A stretch of DNA of 64,000 nucleotides, from positions 1,116,001 through 1,180,000 of the forward strand of contig NC_026741.1 of assembly GCF_000210295.1 (NCBI RefSeq), in the 5' to 3' direction. This DNA is from Trypanosoma brucei gambiense DAL972. Taxonomy: Eukaryota; Euglenozoa; Kinetoplastea; Trypanosomatida; Trypanosomatidae. Below the pieces are notes generated by a model, which saw only the letters and a program-made list of their open reading frames with translations, had not been told where the DNA came from and ran no database searches. Positions 57,802 to 64,000 of this stretch are shown here, one piece after another. The position numbers were made by a program, and so were the translations under genes. Position 1 is the stretch's first letter. Each line of letters opens with the position of its first letter.

Positions 57802-60460
57802 GACCACTCGTGGTAACCCACACGCCCAACTTCCCGCAATCCCGCAAAGATGCTCGCGGTGAGCACACAACAGCGGCACAACTTATCATCAGCGCCACAC
57901 AATGCGTGGTGCGTGGAGGGTAAAACGGGGAAAATACGAAGAAAGGAAATGTGTGTTGGGCAATTGGAAACAAAATAGAGGCAAAAAACGGATTATTCAC
58001 AACAAATCTCCCAGGAGACGACAGAGCAAAGCAAAACGAACATCACATGTACTCCGCGAAGCCTTGATGTCTTCACATAATGAGTAAGCAAAAATGATAA
58101 CAATGATTGACTTCCATTAGCACGGCCCGTGACATCGCGAACTTAACAGACAGTTACCAAAAGTGTGCGTAACAATAGAGACCAACTGCTGTCTTCTCTG
58201 CTCTTTTTCTCTTGTGAAGAAAAAAAGGAGGCGGCTAATTGTAATAATACCATCGAAGAAGGGATACCCAACTCAAATGCTTCCACGATGTGTTTGTGCG
58301 TGTGTGGAAATTTACTGGACACGCCACTTAGGAAACACTGCAAAACAGCAAGTACTACATATGACACAGCAACTAAAGCAACGACATTGAGAAGGGGAGG
58401 ATAAGGAACAAACAGAAAGAAAGTTAGCAGAGAAAAAATAGAAGTGTCAGTGCGTGTGTGGGGAAATAAACAATAATCTATCTCACACGACTAGCACGAG
58501 ACGCAGCAAGTAGGCTGGAAAACGCTTTAGAAATGAGGTGAATAATTTTCCTTAGAAAAATAATAAAGAAACACCACCACAAGGCGCGATATTACCATTT
58601 ATGTCGATTTTGGGTGCACTCAGGGGTGTTTGCTACCGTACCCGCAACATTGTTATCCATGAGCCACACGAAAGAAGAAAAAAGGAACCATCCCAGTTAA
58701 CTTGCTCCATCTATATATAAATAATTTTTTTTAATCGCATTTTTTTTACCTTTACGTTTCCTCTTTATCTCCGCTTCCACAATCTTATCAACCAACTCCT
58801 TTTCTTCCACTCAACTCACACACACACACACACCATCCCCTTCCTTATACACCTTTCTTATTTTTGATCGTTGCAGTTGGCCGTTGCAGGTTCACTAACT
58901 TCTTCAACCATCGAGCCGCAAACAAATATCGGTGATAACACCTGAAAACTCACAAATTACCCATATGAACCCCATCGGAGTGACACCGCTAAAAGACGAC
59001 CCAAAAAAGAAGAAAAGGCGGAAGACGCACCAAGCAGGAATGGGAAAGAGATTCGAGGTAACAAATAAGACAACGAAAGAAAAAAAAGGAAACTCACGCA
59101 CTCACTACAGATGAAGTGGACCCCTGCATTTACGTTCAACGAACCTGGAAAGTGGCAAATAAAAAGAAGAATACGGCACCACACGACATATCGGCAGCCT
59201 CATTAAATCCATTCATTCATTCAATTATGAACCGCACACACACACACATAAAAGGAAGAAAACTAGGGGGGACACACCTAACAATCAGAGTTTGCCACGC
59301 ACTCAACCAAGCTCCACAGCGCTATCACCGCAGCACCCGATAAGAAATCGGAGCGCACGCAAGCGTCGACAGAAACCCCAAAAAAAGGTGAATAGAAGAA
59401 AAGGGAAGGTTAAGAGATCAAAAACTGAAAACCAATAGGCGGGTCACTCTCCGCAGAGGTACTCTAAAGATGATGCGCGTAAAAATGTGGCGCAAACATC
59501 ACACAGATACACTAAGCAGCGGGGAATCAAGATAAATAAACAAAACAAAAGAAACGTTTTCTTTTTCCTTTTTAAAATATCCATTAGTATAACAGGCTCC
59601 ACCCAGAGTCCCTCACCCATCCATTTCCTCATCCAAGCTTCCTCCCTCCTCTGGTCACTTTAATTCTTCTAACAGTTGTTAGTGGTGTCATGGCGCCCCA
59701 CCGAACGTTCCCTCATCCCCCCAGTGCCAACAAAAAGAGCACGTAAATGCAAAAGCAACTGGAGAAGAGGGCAAAGGAGCAATGGAGAGGAACATTTGCA
59801 ACAGTAGTCAAAACCGGGCGGTTTCAGCGTGCGCCAACGGCAATAGACAACTGATATTGCAAGTCATCCAGGACAGCACCTAGCACGCAAGCAGAGTGGA
59901 ATATATTTGTATAAACTTTCGGATAATGGAACAAAAACTACAACGCAACACAAAACGATACCCAATACACAAGCACGCACTCACAAAAACAAACAAACAA
60001 TATATATATATATATATATATAAGACAACAACTACACCAACCAAAAAATCATATAAACAGACACTCAAATATATCTTCCTCACAGTCTGTTACGTGTCCC
60101 ACAAACGACGCCCACAAATCACTAAAACCTGCACAATATAAACCGACAAGCTACTTATTCCGACAACAAAAAGGCAGACACAAAACAAAAAAGAGTTAAA
60201 AAACAAAATACAACAAAAACACGAGGCATTACACATAAAAATAACACCCCTACCTACAACACATAAAAAAGAGACGAGAAGGATACCACTAAAATCAACA
60301 CACTACCTACCATTCAGCAAAAGAAAATCTCAACACAGCTCAAGTTTGTGAAGAAAAAAAACACACTAATCACAACTACAAAATAAAAAAATCTAAAGAA
60401 ACGAAAAGAACAATGTAAATATATAGCCTATCAAAGAAATTAAAAAATGGCCAATGTTGA
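57802..60460 (-). other. 2.7 kb intercistronic region with the long 3'UTR of amino-acid permease copy 1
   Basis: No gene seen. (CA)n at 58817-58832, (TA)n at 60001-60022. From about 59930 to 60450 the plus strand is very rich in A and C and almost free of G, so the transcript is U/G-rich just after the permease stop. Confidence 0.5.
60001..60022. repeat. (TA)n microsatellite
   Basis: About 11 TA units in the 3'UTR of permease copy 1. Confidence 0.95.
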
Positions 60461-61031
60461 TTACACAGCCACATTGTAGATTGAGGCAGCCGTACCAAAC
60501 ACCACAGCGATCACTCCCGATATAAGGAGGAGGTACGTACACACGTAATTTACCACACCCACCTGAGAAATGCCCCAGTTACCACAGTACATCCGGTACA
60601 ATGCGGGAATGCAGAAACCAAGGACACCACCGCAGAAACTTCCCAAAAGACCAAATACGGTATTCAGGTCGGGAATGAAGAGGCCAAGGAGCAGAGCGCA
60701 TAGAGCCATGCAACCGCAAAACAGGCAGTTCTTCCATGTTTCAAGTGTGTTCAAATCCCACCCAATGATGTAATAGCAGCAATCACGGGCTGGTTGCATG
60801 CATAGTGAAAACCCAACACAGATCTTCAGCAACATGCCCGCAAACGCAATTGCCATCATCACGTCACCCTTCACGTCATAAATCTCAAAGACAGTTTCTA
60901 CAGATTTGTTCCCAACATCCGTATAACCGAAGAAACCCGCAATGATGTACACCACACAACACATACTCATGGAATACGTTGTGTGGAGTGTCATGCGCCT
61001 TGCGCTCGGTTTGCGCATCTCCGAGTAAATG
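60449..61031. repeat. Left copy of tandem duplication (permease 3' half)
   Basis: Bases 60449-61031 repeat at 63418-64000 with an offset of 2,969 bp and no difference seen by eye. Similarity stops 12 bp after the stop codon on the 3' side; the right side is cut by the window. Confidence 0.9.
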
Positions 61032-61837
61032 GAAAAACAGTTCATATGGCACAGGTATGAAAACATGAAGATTGACAATCCCTCAATCGCCCTGTTCCCA
61101 GATTTAAACATCTCAACATCCTCGGGAAGTTTCCCATCCTTTAATCCATTTTTCGCGGAGTGCACAACAATGCAGATGACAAAATAAAAAACGAATAGCA
61201 CAGCGATAGCGGAAGCGTAGCGTAGTGAGTTGATTTCCTTGGGTAACGAGAGTGAAAACATTCCAACAAACCATATGATAGACGTGATCACGCGATTGCC
61301 CGTCTTTCCCTGAAAGAACTCCAATGCAGAGGACCCAGATAGCACAGAGTCCACAAGGTAACCGGTAGCAATTACATAACTCACGCACGTCCCAAAGGTG
61401 AACAACCACGAGACCGATATAGTGAAGTAATCCCACCCGGGTCCAAAAAGGTTCCTCGAGAGATCCGCATATGAGTTGTACCCTGTCATTTCTACTGCCT
61501 GCATCATCAGCCCAACGGAGTATATAGTCAACACAGTTACAGTAATTAGAATGAGGATTGATGGGATCACACCACTCATCTGAAAAGCGATAGCGAGACT
61601 TATGACTCCAGCCCCCAATGTGGCACTCCCAAGGTTAAACGTTGTCGAAAGGGAGCCACCATGGGGAATGATTGCATTTATACATTGCATGAATTTGGAG
61701 TCTGTTGTCGGGGTGTCACCATTCTTGTGATGACTTTTCTCCTCTGCCGCTGACATCGCGCCGTATCCCTCACCCTCATCGGTAACAACCTCCGTGTGGG
61801 CCTTTCCAGAGCCTAATGGTTCTGTAGGGCTGAGCAT
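60461..61837 (-). CDS. Amino-acid permease (AAAP family), tandem copy 1
   Basis: The ATG at 61837 gives 458 residues, with a splice acceptor 60 bp upstream; an in-frame ATG at 62035 precedes the acceptor and is not used. The N-terminal 60 residues are hydrophilic (MLSPTEPLGS and onward). Then come about 11 TM segments with the AAAP signature NLGSATLGAGVISLAIAF (68-85), a Pro/Lys loop (PKEINSLRYASAIAVL), a MNCFSIYSEMRKPSARR loop (265-281) and a C-terminal TM pair. This is the kinetoplastid amino-acid transporter family of the plasma membrane. Substrate not predictable from sequence. A second copy follows to the right. Confidence 0.92.
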   Translation of the reverse strand: MLSPTEPLGSGKAHTEVVTDEGEGYGAMSAAEEKSHHKNGDTPTTDSKFMQCINAIIPHGGSLSTTFNLGSATLGAGVISLAIAFQMSGVIPSILILITVTVLTIYSVGLMMQAVEMTGYNSYADLSRNLFGPGWDYFTISVSWLFTFGTCVSYVIATGYLVDSVLSGSSALEFFQGKTGNRVITSIIWFVGMFSLSLPKEINSLRYASAIAVLFVFYFVICIVVHSAKNGLKDGKLPEDVEMFKSGNRAIEGLSIFMFSYLCHMNCFSIYSEMRKPSARRMTLHTTYSMSMCCVVYIIAGFFGYTDVGNKSVETVFEIYDVKGDVMMAIAFAGMLLKICVGFSLCMQPARDCCYYIIGWDLNTLETWKNCLFCGCMALCALLLGLFIPDLNTVFGLLGSFCGGVLGFCIPALYRMYCGNWGISQVGVVNYVCTYLLLISGVIAVVFGTAASIYNVAV

Positions 61838-61897
61838 ATTTAAGAGGTGGGTTTGCTGCGTGTGTACGTGTGTGTGTGCTGCTTGATAGCTTGATGA

Positions 61898-61919
61898 CTG
61901 AAAAGGGAAAGAAAAGAAG
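61898..61919 (-). promoter_or_regulatory. Predicted trans-splice acceptor of permease copy 1
   Basis: The minus strand reads CTTCTTTTCTTTCCCTTTC directly before AG (61898-61899), an ideal acceptor. The mature leader is about 60 nt, setting the start at 61837. Confidence 0.7.
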
Positions 61920-62785
61920 CGAGCCAATTCGTACAACGGAAGTAAAGACTGCCAAACACATGAATACACAAGTACCAAGAGTTCTTGCATGCCCAGACAA
62001 GAATCCACTAAACTCACGGGCATAGCTACTTGCATATCGAAAAAAGCACCACGTTATTTGAAGGGGCATTCAACTCATGGCGACAAAGGAAGACACAAGA
62101 AGGTGGTTTCTACGTGCACCAGACAAGTGTCAAACATGACGCACAAATCGCAGCATCATCAGAGAATGAAACACAACGTGTGTCACACACTGCTTCTGCT
62201 TACCCCGACAGAAAACAAAAGCGGATAACAAATACAACAAAAAAGGAAGGGAACTAAACAAAAATAAAGGAGCACATTGGAGCGACACGAACGCTGGAGT
62301 AACGTATTGTTGGCTTGGCGATTGATAAAACGCGTAACCAACCCTTCACTTAACCCTGTGGGAACATGTTGTACAAAGGTAGAACATCTTCCAGAGTACG
62401 TGTTAGGTTACACGTGACACCAACTCCATCCAGCAATCAACATTCATTCGTGTGGCAGACAGAAGTTGATACACACATGTTTTCTGTGAAGAATAGAAAC
62501 ATGAGTATATATAGATAATGCTTTACGCCACGGCTTCGCAATGGAAAACAAAATAACAAATGAGAAAGCATCCTTCCTTGGCCCTCCCCTCTACCTGCGA
62601 ACCCAAAAACAGGGAACTGCCTGATGGAGACGTAGCGCAAAGTAAAAAATAAAAATCGTAACAAAAAGGGAGAAACACTCCAGTAGCGGCCCACGAAGAT
62701 GTAGTGCAACACAAGGAAGCCACTTTGTGTCACACAATGCTGAGGAAAGAAATATACGCTAAAAGTTCTTTTTAAAAGTTCTAAA

Positions 62786-62804
62786 ATATATATATATATA
62801 TATA
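62786..62804. repeat. (TA)n microsatellite
   Basis: About nine TA units in the intercistronic region of the permease array. Confidence 0.95.
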
Positions 62805-63417
62805 TGCCTCCGCTAAACCAACAAAATAATAATAAAGAATATTTTCCCATTTCGTCTTATTTTTTTTTTTCTGTCTCATAGTTATGCATCACTCACAGCA
62901 CCTGCCGCCACCATCCCCTACCGTAAATAAACACGAGGAATTAACCTCTCCGCCACAGGGATTTTGTTAAGAGGGAGGAGCCACTTTACGCAGGTCAGAG
63001 AAAACAAGGTATGAATCCATAAATACATAACTCTGTATGATAGAGGTGGGCACGCCGTTGCAAAGTGGGCATTAGCTCCTCGTTAATACGGAAACAAACT
63101 TATTAAAAAAGAAAACGTTAACGGTGTAAGCAAATTTTCCCCGCTTACACAAACATATTCACCCAACACTGAACACAGTAAAAAGAAGAAAAGAAGAGGC
63201 ACCTCAAATAAATATGCTTATATACCTATACGTAACACCTAACAGTTGCATTTTGTCTACTCTTACACCACACTAAAGGCCATGCAACTGCTTATCATGC
63301 ATGACACAAACACATGGAAAAAATAACACAGTAGAAAAAAATTAAAAAATTACCATCACACGACAGAGTTTGCCTGATTATTGCCGTCACTTGCTGCATG
63401 CTCCCACTCTAACAAAG

Positions 63418-64000
63418 GGCCAATGTTGATTACACAGCCACATTGTAGATTGAGGCAGCCGTACCAAACACCACAGCGATCACTCCCGATATAAGGAGGA
63501 GGTACGTACACACGTAATTTACCACACCCACCTGAGAAATGCCCCAGTTACCACAGTACATCCGGTACAATGCGGGAATGCAGAAACCAAGGACACCACC
63601 GCAGAAACTTCCCAAAAGACCAAATACGGTATTCAGGTCGGGAATGAAGAGGCCAAGGAGCAGAGCGCATAGAGCCATGCAACCGCAAAACAGGCAGTTC
63701 TTCCATGTTTCAAGTGTGTTCAAATCCCACCCAATGATGTAATAGCAGCAATCACGGGCTGGTTGCATGCATAGTGAAAACCCAACACAGATCTTCAGCA
63801 ACATGCCCGCAAACGCAATTGCCATCATCACGTCACCCTTCACGTCATAAATCTCAAAGACAGTTTCTACAGATTTGTTCCCAACATCCGTATAACCGAA
63901 GAAACCCGCAATGATGTACACCACACAACACATACTCATGGAATACGTTGTGTGGAGTGTCATGCGCCTTGCGCTCGGTTTGCGCATCTCCGAGTAAATG
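63418..64000. repeat. Right copy of tandem duplication (permease 3' half)
   Basis: Matches 60449-61031 base for base as far as I can read, and continues past the window edge. Confidence 0.9.
63430..64000 (-). CDS. Amino-acid permease (AAAP family), tandem copy 2, 5' part beyond the window
   Basis: The frame is open to the window edge and encodes about the last 189 residues of the permease, identical to residues 270-458 of copy 1 (from YSEMRKPSARR to the terminal IYNVAV). It contains five of the TM segments. The 3'UTR differs from that of copy 1, so the two mRNAs could be regulated differently. Its N-terminus, and whether the array goes on, cannot be seen. Confidence 0.9.
   Translation of the reverse strand, partial: IYSEMRKPSARRMTLHTTYSMSMCCVVYIIAGFFGYTDVGNKSVETVFEIYDVKGDVMMAIAFAGMLLKICVGFSLCMQPARDCCYYIIGWDLNTLETWKNCLFCGCMALCALLLGLFIPDLNTVFGLLGSFCGGVLGFCIPALYRMYCGNWGISQVGVVNYVCTYLLLISGVIAVVFGTAASIYNVAV

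Larger units (their letters stand above)
61838..63429 (-). other. Intercistronic region of the permease array
   Basis: No gene seen. It holds the leader of copy 1 and the 3'UTR of copy 2, with (TA)n at 62786-62804 and poly(T) near 62860-62870. Apart from the 12 bp after the stop it does not resemble the region downstream of copy 1. Confidence 0.55.

Overview
The window looks like trypanosomatid nuclear DNA, almost certainly from the Trypanosoma brucei group. Every convincing protein gene lies on the minus strand. None has an intron, and genes are separated by intercistronic stretches rich in polypyrimidine tracts, poly(A/T) runs and (TA)n or (CA)n microsatellites. This is the layout of one polycistronic transcription unit whose mRNAs are made by trans-splicing and polyadenylation. 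The ataxin-2/PBP1 homologue, an EIF4G5-type MIF4G protein and an amino-acid-transporter array occur in the order I remember for T. brucei chromosome 8 (around Tb927.8.4450 to .4710). That placement is from memory and was not checked.

Layout in plus coordinates; transcription runs from right to left. 63430-64000 and 60461-61837: two tandem amino-acid permease genes, the right one cut by the window edge. 57.6-54.9 kb: a possible 67-residue mitochondrial protein, a small zinc-ribbon protein and an ataxin-10 homologue. 54.5-47.0 kb: a CCDC148-like coiled-coil protein, an exportin-7 homologue, a mitochondrial RanBP2-type zinc-finger protein and RIB43A. 46.4-43.1 kb: a TMEM218-like membrane protein and two adjacent Rab GTPases with a non-canonical guanine-binding motif. 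42.3-35.8 kb: a PSI/TM/RING protein, an unknown protein, CFAP45 and an MGRN1-type RING ligase. 35.2-27.4 kb: a large EDRF1-family protein, a probable mitochondrial protein and PBP1. 27.4-22.4 kb: a 5 kb stretch with no gene, built of alternating purine and pyrimidine blocks and holding an interstitial telomere-like repeat. 22.4-11.6 kb: a small acidic protein, two unknown or membrane proteins, an NME5-like split NDK protein and EIF4G5. 9.1-1.6 kb: two unknown proteins, a J-domain protein and a SPATA4-type CH-domain protein. 1-1185: the 5' part of a NIFK/Nop15-type nucleolar RRM protein.

Two themes recur. The first is flagellum and cilium proteins: SPATA4-type CH, NME5-like NDK, CFAP45, RIB43A, TMEM218, CCDC148-like, ataxin-10. 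The second is post-transcriptional control: PBP1, EIF4G5, the nucleolar RRM protein and an organellar zinc-finger protein. Co-transcription in trypanosomes does not by itself imply shared function.

Several open frames can be extended upstream only through GTG or TTG codons. For these I give the first in-frame ATG, and where a clear splice acceptor fixes the 5' end I use it to choose the start. No tRNA, rRNA, CRISPR array or complete transposable element was recognised.
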